Assembly: GCF_020880815.1 (NCBI RefSeq)
Contig: NZ_JAJITD010000005.1
Location: forward strand, 124,001-188,000
Length of the DNA stretch: 64,000 bases
Source: Paraburkholderia sejongensis
GTDB taxonomy: Bacteria; Pseudomonadota; Gammaproteobacteria; Burkholderiales; Burkholderiaceae
Direction of reading: 5' to 3'
Each line of letters opens with the position of its first letter. Positions within the stretch are counted from its first letter, which is position 1. Shown in pieces: positions 18,023 through 27,918 of the stretch. Below the pieces are notes generated by a model. That model did no database searches. It was not told the origin of the DNA and saw nothing but the letters and a program-made list of their open reading frames with translations. Position numbers and translations under genes: made by a program.

Positions 18023-19239
18023 GCGGAGGCTCCGTTAGTTGGTTTGCCAGCGTCGTCGCTGGCCGGGTTGAGCGTGTCGGCAGCTTCTTCGGCGGCGTCC
18101 GCGTCGGATATGCCGCCCTTGTCGAGTTCGGCCGGCACGTCGAGGTCGGTCGGCGCGACCGGACTGTCGCCGCCTTCGGCCTTGAAGCGGCGCAGCTGGA
18201 ACACCCACGCGAGCACTTCGGCGACCGCGCCGTACAGCGGGCCGGGAATCTCGCGGTTCAGCTCGACGTTGTGATAGAGCGCGCGCGCGAGCGGCGGCGC
18301 TTCGAGCAGCGGCACGTTGTGTTCGGCGGCGATCTCGCGAATCCGCGCGGCGACGAGGTTCACGCCCTTGGCGACCACCTTCGGCGCGCGCATCTCGCCG
18401 TCCGTGTATTGCAGCGCGACCGCGAAGTGGGTCGGGTTGGTGACCACCACGTCGGCTTGCGGCACCTGCGCCATCATCCGGCGCCGCGCGATCGCGCGTT
18501 GCTGCTGGCGAATCTTGCCCTTGATGTGCGGGTCGCCCTCGCTCTCGCGATGCTCGCGCTTCACTTCTTCCTTCGTCATCCGCAGCTTCTTGTGGAAGTT
18601 CCAGATCTGATACGGCACGTCGAGCGCGGCCACCGCGAACATGCCGGCCACGGTCATCCCGCAGCACACCGCGATCAGGTGCGCGCCGTTGGCGAGCGCG
18701 ACCGGCAGCGGCTGGGTCGCCAGCGCGAGCATCTCTTCGCGGCGATTCCAGATCGCGTTGCCGCCGATCAGCCCGACCACCAGTGTCTTCACGATCGACA
18801 TCCCGAGCTGGATCGGGCCGTTGATCGAGAAAATCCGGCCGAGGCCCTCGATCGGGTTCAGCCGGTTGAACTTTGGCTCCAGCCCCTTCGCCGACAGTTG
18901 CCAGCCGCCCAGCGCGAGCGGCGCGAGCAACGCGGCCGCGCCGGTCAGCGCGAGAATCGGCAGCAGCGTGTAGAGGCCCTCGCGCGCGGCCGCGCCGGCG
19001 CCGGCCATCACCTGGCGGGTGTCGAAGGTGCTCGCATGGTCGAACGTGAGCGACGCGCGCAGCATGTCCTGCAAATGCTCGCCGATATGGCCGGACATCC
19101 CCCACACGCCATAGAAGCCGGCCGCCAGCAGCGCGAACGTCGACAGCTCGCGCGAACGCACGATCTGCCCTTCCTCGCGCGCCTTCTGCAGGCGCCGGGG
19201 AGTGGCTGATTCGGTCTTGTCGTCGCTGTCTTGCGCCAC
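18019..19239 (-). CDS. flhB: FlhB, export gate and substrate-specificity switch
   Basis: FlhB belongs to the type III export apparatus and switches specificity from rod/hook to filament proteins after self-cleavage. The 406-residue protein begins DDKTESATPRRLQKAREEGQ, the family signature, has four membrane segments between residues 30 and 215, and carries the autocleavage motif NPTH at residues 268-271, in the usual position. The tail beyond residue 370 is acidic and Ala-rich and probably disordered. It heads the flhB-flhA pair. Confidence 0.97.
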   Translation of the reverse strand: MAQDSDDKTESATPRRLQKAREEGQIVRSRELSTFALLAAGFYGVWGMSGHIGEHLQDMLRASLTFDHASTFDTRQVMAGAGAAAREGLYTLLPILALTGAAALLAPLALGGWQLSAKGLEPKFNRLNPIEGLGRIFSINGPIQLGMSIVKTLVVGLIGGNAIWNRREEMLALATQPLPVALANGAHLIAVCCGMTVAGMFAVAALDVPYQIWNFHKKLRMTKEEVKREHRESEGDPHIKGKIRQQQRAIARRRMMAQVPQADVVVTNPTHFAVALQYTDGEMRAPKVVAKGVNLVAARIREIAAEHNVPLLEAPPLARALYHNVELNREIPGPLYGAVAEVLAWVFQLRRFKAEGGDSPVAPTDLDVPAELDKGGISDADAAEEAADTLNPASDDAGKPTNGASA

Positions 19240-19356
19240 CAGGCTCTCCAGTCGGCCGAGGCACCGCGCCTCTTTCCAGTGACAGCGATTATTCCCGCTC
19301 GGCGCAAGCGTCGATCGGCGGATAAAGGTGGAGAAACCGGGGTATTTCGACGGATG

Positions 19357-19394
19357 GCCCGAGGGCCCGCGCAGACGCGCGCGGACCTTCGGGC
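19357..19394. terminator. Long hairpin after the DUF3443 gene
   Basis: GCCCGAGGGCCCGCGC pairs with GCGCGGACCTTCGGGC over 16 positions with one mismatch and one wobble, leaving a 6-base loop. It lies 20 bp after the minus-strand DUF3443 stop. No T-run follows, so termination is inferred. Confidence 0.45.
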
Positions 19395-19413
19395 ATCGGC
19401 TTGACGTGCGGCC

Positions 19414-20721
19414 TCAGTAGCCGACGAAGGGGGCAGCGCCGCCGCTGGCGGTCTGGTCGAGGTGGTAGTAGACGTGGCGGCCGTAGAAGAACGGCAGCCC
19501 GAGGTCGAAGCTGTTGCCGCCGAGCTGGCCGGCCAGATTGTTGAACGCGTAGTTGTTGCCGTTGTTGAACAGCGTCTGCGCGCTCAGGATGCCGATGCTC
19601 GCGCTCTTCGTCACGCTGTCCTCGCCGTGCAGCGTCAGCGTGCGGGTCTGCGCGGACGCCGGGCAATAGAAGCCCGCGAACGCGCCGCCGCATTGCGTGA
19701 GCGTGCTGTCGGTGAAGAAGTAGCCGTTCGAGCCCGAATCGAGGAACGCCTGCACCGTCGTGCCTTTGAACACGCTGCGGTTCAAGTTGCCGTACGCATC
19801 GGTTGCGAGGATCTGCGTTTGCGACGGGTCGAGCGCGTTGTTCGCCTGGGTCCCGATGCCGAACACCAGCGTGCCGGTCGCCGACGCCTGGCCGAGGTTC
19901 GACACCGGCGGCATCTGCACGATCACGCCGTTGTTGTCGACCGGGAAGCTGGCGACCGGGTTGGCCACCTGCTGTGCGAGCGGCACCGCGGTGCGGGTGC
20001 ACGACGTGCCGTTCGGGCACGCGTAGTAGTTGCTGTAGTTCGCGGCGGTCGACGGGTTCGCGCAGGTCGCGCCGCAGTCGGTCGGCGCGGTGCCGACGCC
20101 GAGAATGCCGTTCGCGCCGAGGTCGGCGACGGTGTTCTCCGGCGCGCCGCTGCCGCACGCGGACGGCACGGTGCCCGCGGCCTTGTCGCCGATGATCTGC
20201 AGCGGGATGGCGCTGGTCGTCGTTTCGCCGCCGATCGTCACGGTCGCGGTGCGCACCGTGCCCCACGTGAAGCCGTCGGCGAAGGTCGCGCACTGGGCCA
20301 GTTGCGCGCCGCCCGGCAGGGTGCTGACCGGCAGCGCGCCCGCCAGCGACGAATTCAGCACCGAGCCGACCACGCGCAGTCCGAACGAACCGGTGTCGAG
20401 CTGGATGTTGTTGATGGTCTGGCAGTTGGTGGTCGAGCCGGGCGCGCAGATCGTCACGCTTACGCTCGGGATGTTGATCACGCCGCTCGCGCCCCGGCCG
20501 ACGGTGACCGCGACCGCATTGGTGTTGTTGACCGCGCTCGGCTGCAACGTCGGGCTGGGCGGCAGCGTGCCGCCGTTCAGCGGATCCGACGAATTGCCGC
20601 CGCCGGAGCCGGAATCCGAGCCGCCGCCCCCGCCGCAGGCGACCAGCGTCGCGCTGAGCAGCACCGCGCCCAGCGCCTGCAGCCAGCCTTTGAGTGTCAC
20701 GCTCGTGTGCATGGTTCGCAT
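19414..20721 (-). CDS. DUF3443-type lipoprotein
   Basis: The product is a 435-residue predicted lipoprotein: signal with lipobox (SATLVACGGGGG), then a Gly/Ser-rich tether and a long domain that I recognise as the Burkholderia DUF3443 type (PSVSVTICAPGS-like start, QTINNIQLDTGSFGLRVVGS, and late ALDPSQTQILATDAYGNLN and FLDSGSNGYFFTD). The paired DTGS and DSGS motifs resemble those of pepsin-like aspartic proteases, and the domain contains several Cys; activity is unproven. The ATG at 20721 follows GGCGAGGA. It is 14 bp after a DUF2844 gene, the usual partner. Function unknown. Confidence 0.85.
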   Translation of the reverse strand: MRTMHTSVTLKGWLQALGAVLLSATLVACGGGGGSDSGSGGGNSSDPLNGGTLPPSPTLQPSAVNNTNAVAVTVGRGASGVINIPSVSVTICAPGSTTNCQTINNIQLDTGSFGLRVVGSVLNSSLAGALPVSTLPGGAQLAQCATFADGFTWGTVRTATVTIGGETTTSAIPLQIIGDKAAGTVPSACGSGAPENTVADLGANGILGVGTAPTDCGATCANPSTAANYSNYYACPNGTSCTRTAVPLAQQVANPVASFPVDNNGVIVQMPPVSNLGQASATGTLVFGIGTQANNALDPSQTQILATDAYGNLNRSVFKGTTVQAFLDSGSNGYFFTDSTLTQCGGAFAGFYCPASAQTRTLTLHGEDSVTKSASIGILSAQTLFNNGNNYAFNNLAGQLGGNSFDLGLPFFYGRHVYYHLDQTASGGAAPFVGY

Positions 20722-20735
20722 CGTCGTCCTCGCCG

Positions 20736-21290
20736 TTACTGGATGTCGGAACCGCTGACGCCGGACGGCAGCGCCGCCGGCAGCCACGCGACACCGCTGA
20801 ACGCGCCCATGTGGCCGCCCGAGTGCACGACCAGCGCGCTGTCGTCGACGCTGACCGGACCGCGCGTATTGCCGCGCGCCGCCCGCACCGCCTTCACGCT
20901 CGTCACGTACTGCGGGAAATAGCTGCCGAGCAGCTCGCTGAGATCCGGCATCTGCGGACCATGCCACGCGAGCCCGAACACCGCGCCGCTCGTGTCCAGA
21001 TACTCGCGCACCACGGTGCCGTTGCCGAGCGCGGTTTCGCGCACCGTGTAAGAGGAAGACGAAGACGTAGCGGCGCTCGAGCCCGCCGCGCCCGACGCGG
21101 AACGCATCACGCTCTGGCTCGCGCCGCTCGCGGGCTGCACGAGGCGGGACGACACCGACGCGTCGGACGGCGGCGTCATCGGCGTGCCGCCGAGCGCCGC
21201 GTGGGCGGGCTGCGCGGCGCTCAGCGCCCACAGCGATAACGGTAAGACCAGCGCCGCAACGGTGCGGGCGCGACGGGTACGACTGCGCAT
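20736..21290 (-). CDS. DUF2844-type exported protein
   Basis: The 184-residue product has an Arg-rich start and a Sec signal (ALVLPLSLWALSAAQPAHA), then LGGTP, a Ser/Ala-rich stretch and a compact domain (YTVRETALGNGTVVREYLDT, VFGLAWHGPQMPDLSELLG, ALVVHSGGHMGAFSGVAWLP). This is the DUF2844 pattern seen next to DUF3443 in Burkholderia. Function unknown. The two genes lie on the minus strand between flhB and cheZ and form their own two-gene unit. Confidence 0.8.
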   Translation of the reverse strand: MRSRTRRARTVAALVLPLSLWALSAAQPAHAALGGTPMTPPSDASVSSRLVQPASGASQSVMRSASGAAGSSAATSSSSSYTVRETALGNGTVVREYLDTSGAVFGLAWHGPQMPDLSELLGSYFPQYVTSVKAVRAARGNTRGPVSVDDSALVVHSGGHMGAFSGVAWLPAALPSGVSGSDIQ

Positions 21291-21566
21291 GACGATGCTC
21301 CTCCCAGGCCGCGGCGCTTCGCTGATGGCGCGAGGCTGCCGCAATGTAGGCAGATGATACGGCACCGCCGCAATCGCAAGCATTGAGTTGCCCCTGACCC
21401 TGCGAGTGCACGGCGCTGCGATGGCGGGCGCCGTACCGCTTCGACCTCGTAGTATGCCCGCGGAACATGACGGCCGGCGGCACGCGCGGCCGCCGCGGCG
21501 AGTTACCGTCTCTTGCCGCCAGCAAACTGTCCGGGCTGGACGAGCATCCGAGGTGCCGCGCCGGCG

Positions 21567-21593
21567 AAAAAAAACCCGGCGCAGGCGCCGGGT
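21567..21593 (-). terminator. Terminator at the end of the mot-che operon
   Basis: On the minus strand ACCCGGCGC-CT-GCGCCGGGT is followed by a run of T bases (the plus strand shows eight A at 21567-21574), 4 bp after the cheZ stop. A strong intrinsic terminator. Confidence 0.92.
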
Positions 21594-21597
21594 CGGA

Positions 21598-22308
21598 TCA
21601 GAAGCCGAGGCTCGCGAGCAGGTCGTCGACCTGCGATTGATCCTGCACCACGTCGGCCTTGCCTTCGGGGTTGATCTGCGGACCGTTCAGCAGATGCTCG
21701 GGGCTGCCGGTCGGCGACACTTCGGCCGCCAGCGCCGCCGCGTTCGCCGCGAACTGCTCGCGGCGTTCGAGCGCGATGTTCTCGACCAGCACGCCGAGCA
21801 GTTGCTGCTCGATCAGATAGACGACATCGGTGATTTTCTTGATCACCTGGCCGGTCAGATCCTGGAAGTCCTGCGCGAGCATGATTTCCATCAGCTGCGC
21901 ATTGGTCGCGCTGGTCGCGTCGGGAACGCCGCGCAGGAACGTGCGGGTGTCGGCCATCAGCGCGCGCACTTCCTCGCGCTCGATCGGCGCCGAGTACCAC
22001 TCGCCCCAACGCGCGTCGAGCTCGGCCGCATCCTTTTGCAACTGCTCCTGCACCGGCTTGGCGATATCGATCGCCGACAGCACGCGCTCGGCGGCCTGCT
22101 CGGTCATGTTGGCGATGTACTTGAGGCGGTCGCGCGCATCGGGCACGGCCTCGGCCGCGCGTTCGACGTGCTTGTCGATGCCGAGCTCGCGCATCGAATC
22201 GCGCAGCGTGCGCGTCAGCTGGCCGATGCGCGCGAGAATGCGGTCCGACGCGTGCTCGGCGCCGTCGAGGGCCGAGTCGGCGCCAGGCGTTTGGGTCGGC
22301 GGCGTCAC
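21598..22308 (-). CDS. cheZ: CheZ, CheY-P phosphatase
   Basis: CheZ dephosphorylates CheY-P at the cell pole. The 236-residue helical protein contains the phosphatase motif AQDFQDLTGQVIKKI, with the catalytic Gln in DFQDLTGQ, and the C-terminal CheY-binding peptide DQSQVDDLLASLGF, typical for the family. Its start lies 1 bp after the cheY stop, so the enzyme and its substrate are made together. Last gene of the operon. Confidence 0.96.
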   Translation of the reverse strand: MTPPTQTPGADSALDGAEHASDRILARIGQLTRTLRDSMRELGIDKHVERAAEAVPDARDRLKYIANMTEQAAERVLSAIDIAKPVQEQLQKDAAELDARWGEWYSAPIEREEVRALMADTRTFLRGVPDATSATNAQLMEIMLAQDFQDLTGQVIKKITDVVYLIEQQLLGVLVENIALERREQFAANAAALAAEVSPTGSPEHLLNGPQINPEGKADVVQDQSQVDDLLASLGF

Positions 22309-22309
22309 G

Positions 22310-22705
22310 TCAGCTCCCGGCTTTCGCCATCTTCTCGAGAATCTTGTTGAGCTTCTCGTCGAGCGTCGCGGCCGTGAACGGCTTGACGACGTAACCGCTC
22401 GCGCCGGCCTGGGCCGCCGCGATGATGTTTTCCTTCTTCGACTCGGCCGTCACCATCAACACCGGCAGGTGCGTCAGGTTCGCGTCGGCGCGGATTTCCT
22501 TGAGCATCGCCAGACCGTCGAGGTTCGGCATGTTCCAGTCGGAGATCACGAAGTCGTAGCTGCCGCCGCGCAGACGCGCGAGACCGGCCGCGCCGTCTTC
22601 CGCTTCGTCGACGTTCGCGTAGCCCAGTTCCTTCAGCAGGTTGCGGACGATCCGGCGCATCGTCGGAAAATCGTCAACCACCAGAATCTTCATTCCCTTA
22701 TCCAT
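22310..22705 (-). CDS. cheY: CheY, chemotaxis response regulator (E. coli-like)
   Basis: CheY-P binds the flagellar switch to change rotation. The 131-residue single receiver domain has the acidic pair in [12 protein letters not shown], the phosphoacceptor Asp in [14 protein letters not shown], a Thr in LMVTAES and the Lys in GYVVKPFTA. It resembles the enteric CheY more than the second single-domain regulator in this operon (30927-31304). Confidence 0.97.
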   Translation of the reverse strand: MDKGMKILVVDDFPTMRRIVRNLLKELGYANVDEAEDGAAGLARLRGGSYDFVISDWNMPNLDGLAMLKEIRADANLTHLPVLMVTAESKKENIIAAAQAGASGYVVKPFTAATLDEKLNKILEKMAKAGS

Positions 22706-22764
22706 TTCTATCCCTTTCTTGATTCATGTGCGGCGTGCCGCCGCGTGAATTCATCCGGCCCGCA

Positions 22765-23862
22765 TCATACTCGTTGAACACGCTCGCCCATCGACGACAA
22801 GCGCGCCATCACGCGCCGGCTCATGTCCGGCAGCGCCGCGATCTCGTCGGCGCCGCCGAGCGCGATCGCCTCGCGCGGCATGCCGAACACAATGCAGCTC
22901 GCTTCGTCCTGCGCCAGCGTGTACGCGCCGGCTCTTTTCATTTCCAGCAGTCCGGCCGCGCCGTCGCGCCCCATGCCGGTCAGAATCACGCCGATCGCGT
23001 TCTTGCCCGCATGCTGCGCGGCCGAGCGGAACAGCACATCGACCGACGGACGATGCCGGTTCACCGGCGGGTCGTCGGACAGATGCGCGATGTAGTTCGC
23101 GCCGCTTCGCGCCAGCACCAGATGCGCGTGACCCGGCGCGATATACGCATGCCCCGGCAGCACGCGCTCGCCATGCTCTGCCTCTTTAACGGTAATACGG
23201 CACAAACCATTGAGGCGTTGCGCGAAAGATTTCGTAAACCCGGGCGGCATGTGCTGCGCGATCAACACCGCCGGCGCATCGGGCGGCAGCGGCACCAGCA
23301 CTTCGCGGATCGCCTCGGTGCCGCCGGTCGACGCGCCGACGATGATCAGCTTCTCGGTACTGAGCAGCGGATTGTTGAACATCGGCGCGGCGCCGGGCGG
23401 CGCATGCGCGGCCGGCGCGGCCGCGTGCTGCGCGGGCGCGGCCTGGCGCACCCGCGCGCGCGCCGCCGCGCGAATCTTGTCGGCGAGTTTTTCCGCGTAG
23501 TCGAGCATGCCGTCGCGGATGCCGACCTTCGGCTTGGTGACGAAATCGACCGCGCCCAGTTCGAGCGCGCGCAGCGTGATCTCGTTGCCGCGCTCGGTCA
23601 GCGACGACACCATCACGACCGGCATCGGCCGCAGCCGCATCAGCTTCTCGAGAAAATCGAGCCCGTCCATGCGCGGCATTTCGACGTCGAGCGTCAACAC
23701 GTCCGGGTTGTGCTGCTTGATGAGCTCGCGCGCGACGAGCGGATCGGGGGCCGTCGCGACCACCGTCATATCCGGCTGGCTATTGATGATTTCCGTCATC
23801 AGGCTGCGGATCAGCGCCGAATCGTCGACGCACAGTACCTTGATCTTTTGCATAGCGCTCAC
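22765..23862 (-). CDS. cheB: CheB, receptor methylesterase/glutamine deamidase
   Basis: CheB removes methyl groups from chemoreceptors during adaptation. The 365-residue protein has an N-terminal receiver domain ([17 protein letters not shown], Asp in [11 protein letters not shown]), a variable Ala/Pro-rich linker and a C-terminal esterase domain with the serine motif [11 protein letters not shown], the His motif [10 protein letters not shown] and the Asp motif [11 protein letters not shown]. The start overlaps the cheD stop by 4 bp. Confidence 0.97.
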   Translation of the reverse strand: MSAMQKIKVLCVDDSALIRSLMTEIINSQPDMTVVATAPDPLVARELIKQHNPDVLTLDVEMPRMDGLDFLEKLMRLRPMPVVMVSSLTERGNEITLRALELGAVDFVTKPKVGIRDGMLDYAEKLADKIRAAARARVRQAAPAQHAAAPAAHAPPGAAPMFNNPLLSTEKLIIVGASTGGTEAIREVLVPLPPDAPAVLIAQHMPPGFTKSFAQRLNGLCRITVKEAEHGERVLPGHAYIAPGHAHLVLARSGANYIAHLSDDPPVNRHRPSVDVLFRSAAQHAGKNAIGVILTGMGRDGAAGLLEMKRAGAYTLAQDEASCIVFGMPREAIALGGADEIAALPDMSRRVMARLSSMGERVQRV

Positions 23863-24602
23863 GCCTCCTCTGTGGTTCTGGCGTTGTTGGAGTTGATCGG
23901 GCGCTCTCTCGCCCCGAACAGTTCGATGCGCGGCCGCGCGGATACGGACCCGGCGCCGGCCGTGGCCGGCGACTTCGGCGACGCGAACAGTTCCACCCGC
24001 TTGCGCGCGGCCGCGAGCCGCTCGGCGCGCGCCTCGGCGCTTTGCCGCACGAGCGCCTGTTCGCGCTCGGCGACGCCCGCTTCCTGCTGCAGCCGCAATT
24101 TCTTCACCATCACCTGACCGGTGCGCGGCATGAACGCGACCTTGCGCGGATGCGAGCCCTGCAGGTCCTCGGCGATGATGCGAATCTTTTCAGTGGCCAG
24201 ATAGCGGCGCACGAACGCGGAATTGCGGTCGCCGATGTTCATCGTCGTCATGCCGGCCAGCACCGCGCCGCCGCCGAACACCTTCGCTTCGAAGCGCTCG
24301 CGCCGCCCGCCCGCCTTGATCAGTTCGTTGATCAGCACTTCCATTGCGTACGCGCCGTAGCGCATCGAGTCGGACGCCGCGTGCACGACGTCGGCGCCGT
24401 CGTCGGGCAGCATGAAGTGGTTCATTCCGCCGATGCCCGCGGTGCGATCCTGAATGCAGGCCGCCACGCACGAGCCGAGCACGGTGACCAGCACCATGTC
24501 CTCGCTGGTCGTATAGAACTCGTTCGGCAACAGCTTCACGCCGGGGCGCTGGAAGTGGTTGTCGTAGTACAGGTTGGATGCGATCGGCAGGGCGCTGCTC
24601 AT
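23859..24602 (-). CDS. cheD: CheD, receptor glutamine deamidase
   Basis: CheD deamidates Gln residues of chemoreceptors. The 247-residue protein contains the catalytic Cys in [14 protein letters not shown], His in GMNHFMLP and Thr in the later [15 protein letters not shown] region. It is longer than most CheD because of an Arg/Ala-rich tail after about residue 185. I chose ATG 24602, overlapping the cheR stop by 4 bp; the open frame upstream is a cheR shadow. Confidence 0.94.
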   Translation of the reverse strand: MSSALPIASNLYYDNHFQRPGVKLLPNEFYTTSEDMVLVTVLGSCVAACIQDRTAGIGGMNHFMLPDDGADVVHAASDSMRYGAYAMEVLINELIKAGGRRERFEAKVFGGGAVLAGMTTMNIGDRNSAFVRRYLATEKIRIIAEDLQGSHPRKVAFMPRTGQVMVKKLRLQQEAGVAEREQALVRQSAEARAERLAAARKRVELFASPKSPATAGAGSVSARPRIELFGARERPINSNNARTTEEA

Positions 24603-25552
24603 GCCGCCACCCCGCTCGCGTGCTGCGCGCCGGCGCGGGCCGGCGGGTGGGCGCCGCCCGCGTCGCGGGTCAGTTCGTAGACGGTCTGGCCGCGCAGCCG
24701 GAACGCCTGGGTCACATACGTGAAGTTCTCCGAATGACCGGCGAACAGCAGGCCCCCCGCCTTCATCAGCGGCTCGAAGCGCGTCAGCACCTGGCCCTGG
24801 GTCGGCTTGTCGAAATAGATCATCACGTTGCGGCAGAAGATCGCGTCGAACTGCGTGCGCAACTGGTAATCGCGATCGGTCAGGTTCAGCTGCCCGAAGC
24901 GCACCAGCGCGCGCACTTCGGGGCGCACCTTGACCATCCCCGCATGCGCGCCGGTGCCCTTCAGGAAGAAGCGCTTGAGCCGCTCGGGCGACAGGTGCTT
25001 GACCTGGTCGAACTGATAGACGCCGGCTTCGGCTTTCGCGAGCACTTGCGTATCGATGTCGGTCGCGAACACCGACGCCTGGCGCGCGCCGCTCTCGCCG
25101 AGCGCTTCGATCAGCGTCATCGCGATCGAATACGGCTCTTCCCCGGTCGAGGCCGCCGAGCACCATACCGACACCGGCTGCGCGCGGCGCCGCACGAACT
25201 CGGCGAGGATCGGAAAGTGATGCGCTTCGCGGAAGAACGCGGTCAGGTTGGTGGTTAGCGCATTGGTGAACGCTTCCCACTCGAGCGGATCGTTTTCCGC
25301 TTCGAGCAGATCGAGATACTGGCGGAACGTATCGATGCCGCGCGCGCGCAGGCGTCGCGCGAGCCGGCTGTACGCCATGTCGCGCTTGTGGTCCGACAGC
25401 GAGATGCCCGCCACGCGATGAATCAGATCGCGGATACGGGCGAAATCGGCCGTCGTAAATTCGAAATCGCGTCCCGTCTCGGCGGACCGGGCCGGCTCGG
25501 ACCGGTCGGCTGCCGCACGCGCGGGGCGTTGTGGTGCACGCGTTGCCATCAT
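24599..25552 (-). CDS. cheR: CheR, receptor methyltransferase
   Basis: CheR methylates chemoreceptor glutamates using S-adenosylmethionine. The 317-residue protein has the N-terminal all-helical domain ([20 protein letters not shown]), and the methyltransferase domain with [18 protein letters not shown] (SAM motif I) and [15 protein letters not shown]. The Arg/Ala/Pro-rich first 25 residues are probably flexible. The MCP upstream ends in a WxxF-type pentapeptide, the docking site for this enzyme. Confidence 0.96.
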   Translation of the reverse strand: MMATRAPQRPARAAADRSEPARSAETGRDFEFTTADFARIRDLIHRVAGISLSDHKRDMAYSRLARRLRARGIDTFRQYLDLLEAENDPLEWEAFTNALTTNLTAFFREAHHFPILAEFVRRRAQPVSVWCSAASTGEEPYSIAMTLIEALGESGARQASVFATDIDTQVLAKAEAGVYQFDQVKHLSPERLKRFFLKGTGAHAGMVKVRPEVRALVRFGQLNLTDRDYQLRTQFDAIFCRNVMIYFDKPTQGQVLTRFEPLMKAGGLLFAGHSENFTYVTQAFRLRGQTVYELTRDAGGAHPPARAGAQHASGVAA

Positions 25553-25943
25553 GAGAATTCCTGTCTGCGATACCAGCGATCACGCTCGCCGCCCAACCGT
25601 TGGGCGAGCGCGGAAGGAATTGTCCACGCGGGGTCGCGCCCACCCGCGAATCGAGTCGGCATGCGGTCGGCCCGCCACACGCGTCGTGCGCGTGCTTCGA
25701 TGCTTCGCCCATTCGCGGGCGCGATGCCGATTGACCACATGTCGTCGTTCTGCCGTTGCCTGAAACTGTTGTTGCCTGAAACTGCCGTTGCCTGACTGCC
25801 GTTGCCTGACTGCCGTTGCCTGGACTGCCGTTGCCTGGACTGCCGCTGACTGCACTGCCGCTAACTGAAACTGCCGCTAACCGAAACTGTTGCCGCATCG
25901 AACCGCCGGAGCATCACGCTGACGGCGCCTCGACTCGTATTGC
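25553..25943. other. Non-coding gap between cheR and the MCP gene
   Basis: A 391-bp gap inside an otherwise tight operon. I see no convincing gene in any frame; the overlapping short frames have no ribosome site and low-complexity products. Its main content is the degenerate tandem repeat at 25750-25896. Confidence 0.6.
25750..25896. repeat. Degenerate tandem repeat between mcp and cheR
   Basis: About ten units of 10-16 bp built on ACTGCCGTTGCCTG, varying to ACTGCCGCTAACTGAA, run without interruption. The central units are nearly identical, the outer ones diverged. Units are too short and too unspaced for a CRISPR array. Confidence 0.9.
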
Positions 25944-27854
25944 CTAAAACGTTTCCCAGTCCGCGTCGGAGCCGGCGCTTGCCGTGCTCTTCGCGCTCGC
26001 CGCGCCGCTCGTGCTTGCCGCTGCCGGGCGGGCGGCCGGGGCCGCCTGCTTCGGCTTGAGCGCCGGTTCGGCGCGCGCTGCCGCGTCGTGGCCGGCATGC
26101 GACGGGGCCGGTGCCGTGCCGCCGGGCGCCGCGGCTGAGGCCGCGTTCACTGCGTTGCCCGTCTGCGCCGCGCGGTTCGCGCTCGCCGCGGCCTTACCCG
26201 GTTGCGAAACCGCCTGAGCGCGGCCGGCGCCATTGCCGCCCGGCTGGGCGAGCGACGGCGCGCGCCGCGCCGAACCCGCCGCGTAATCCACCGCCGCGCC
26301 GCCGACCACCGTCCAGCCGGTCAGCACCGCCTGCAACTGACGCGTCTGATCTTCGAGCGATGCCGCCGCGGCGGCCGCCTGTTCGACCAGCGCCGCGTTC
26401 TGCTGGGTCACCGAATCCATCTGCACGACCGCGCGATTGACCTGCTCGATGCCGCCCGACTGTTCTTCCGACGCCGCGCTGATCTCGCCCATGATGTCGG
26501 TCACGCGCCGCACCGCCTGGACGATCTCGTCCATCGTCGTGCCCGCGCGGCCGACCAATGCCGAGCCGCTATGCACCTTGTCGGCCGAATCGCCGATCAG
26601 CTCCTTGATTTCCTTGGCCGCGCTCGCGCTGCGCTGCGCGAGGCTGCGCACTTCGCCGGCGACCACCGCGAAGCCGCGGCCCTGCTCGCCGGCGCGCGCG
26701 GCTTCGACCGCCGCGTTCAGCGCGAGGATATTGGTCTGAAACGCGATCCCTTCGATTACGCCGATGATGTCGACGATCTTGTCCGAGCTGGTCGCGATCT
26801 CCTGCATCGTCGTCACGACTTCGCTGACCACGTCGCCGCCGCGTTTCGCGATATCCGACGCGTTCACCGCGAGCTGGCTCGCCTGGCGCGCGTTCTCGGC
26901 GTTCTGCCGCACGGTGCCGGTCAGTTGCTCCATGCTCGACGCGGTTTCCTGCAGCGACGCCGCCTGCTGCTCGGTGCGCTGCGACAGATCGATGTTGCCG
27001 GTGGCGATTTCGCGCGCGCCGGTGTCGATCGATTCGGTGCTCGTGCGCACCGCTCGCACCATCGTCGCGAGACTTTCCTGCATGCGCTTGATGCCCGCAA
27101 ACAGACGGCCCACTTCGTTGCTGCCGCTGAACTCGACCGGGCGCGACAGATCGCCGGCCGCGATCCGCTCGAAGCACGCGGTCGCATCCTTCAGCGGCTG
27201 CACGATCAGCCCGTGCAGCGCGAAGCGGATGCCGACCACCAGTAACAGCGCGAACACGGTGACCGCGACGATCAGCGTCGTCATCAGCGACGCATTCGAC
27301 TGCGCGCGCGCCTGTTGGTCGACCGCGCTTTGCCGCAACGCCTCGATCACCTTCGCGGCGGCCGCGTCGTAGGCAACGAACAGCGGGCTGATCTTCGTGT
27401 CGGCGACCGCGTGATACGCGTCCAGGTCGTTCGCGTTCAACGCGGCGAATTCGACGTCGACGCCATCGTGCATCACCGTGTTGCGTTTGGCCTGCACGTC
27501 GTCGAGCAACGCCTGATCGACACCGTGCTTCGGCGCGTTCAGATAGGTCTGCCAGCTCTGGTTGCCCTTGCCGAGCAGCTCCTGCGCGCGCGCGAGCACC
27601 CGCTTCGCTTCGTCCGCGTTACCGGCGGCCGTCAGCGTGTTGTAGCGATCGACCGCGAGCCGCGAGCGCAGCAGATACGCGGATGCGTCGTCGAGCGAGT
27701 GGATCGCGACCAGCTCGCCGCCCGTAATGCGTTCCAGCGACCCGCTCGCGCGCCCGAGCGCGCTCAGACCCAGCGCGCCGACCGCCACGGTCAACGCCAC
27801 CAGAACAACCCCCACCATCGTCAACGATGTGCGGATCGACCACCTGCTCAGCAT
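25944..27854 (-). CDS. Methyl-accepting chemotaxis protein with CheR-docking tail
   Basis: A transmembrane chemoreceptor of 636 residues. It has TM1 at residues 12-30 ([20 protein letters not shown]), a periplasmic four-helix sensor domain of about 160 residues (Tar/Tsr type), TM2 near 190-212, a HAMP domain ([15 protein letters not shown]), and the signalling hairpin with [20 protein letters not shown]. An Ala/Pro-rich linker leads to the C-terminal DWETF, equivalent to NWETF of Tar/Tsr that tethers CheR and CheB. The ligand cannot be read from the sequence. It lies between cheW and cheR. Confidence 0.96.
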   Translation of the reverse strand: MLSRWSIRTSLTMVGVVLVALTVAVGALGLSALGRASGSLERITGGELVAIHSLDDASAYLLRSRLAVDRYNTLTAAGNADEAKRVLARAQELLGKGNQSWQTYLNAPKHGVDQALLDDVQAKRNTVMHDGVDVEFAALNANDLDAYHAVADTKISPLFVAYDAAAAKVIEALRQSAVDQQARAQSNASLMTTLIVAVTVFALLLVVGIRFALHGLIVQPLKDATACFERIAAGDLSRPVEFSGSNEVGRLFAGIKRMQESLATMVRAVRTSTESIDTGAREIATGNIDLSQRTEQQAASLQETASSMEQLTGTVRQNAENARQASQLAVNASDIAKRGGDVVSEVVTTMQEIATSSDKIVDIIGVIEGIAFQTNILALNAAVEAARAGEQGRGFAVVAGEVRSLAQRSASAAKEIKELIGDSADKVHSGSALVGRAGTTMDEIVQAVRRVTDIMGEISAASEEQSGGIEQVNRAVVQMDSVTQQNAALVEQAAAAAASLEDQTRQLQAVLTGWTVVGGAAVDYAAGSARRAPSLAQPGGNGAGRAQAVSQPGKAAASANRAAQTGNAVNAASAAAPGGTAPAPSHAGHDAAARAEPALKPKQAAPAARPAAASTSGAASAKSTASAGSDADWETF

Positions 27855-27918
27855 TCTGATGCTCCCTGATCTGTTGCCTGCTTCGTGTTGCCCGTTGCCT
27901 GCGCGGCGCGCCGCGCGC

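Noticed and set aside
15803..18274. 823-codon plus-strand frame opposite flhA
   Set aside because: Composition is Arg/His/Gln/Asp-rich shadow text; FlhA on the minus strand explains the sequence fully.
25750..25896. CRISPR array
   Set aside because: Units are 10-16 bp, contiguous and degenerate, without unique spacers or cas genes.
23859..25898. A 679-codon CheD fusion protein
   Set aside because: Only the last 247 codons are CheD; the upstream part is cheR in another frame.
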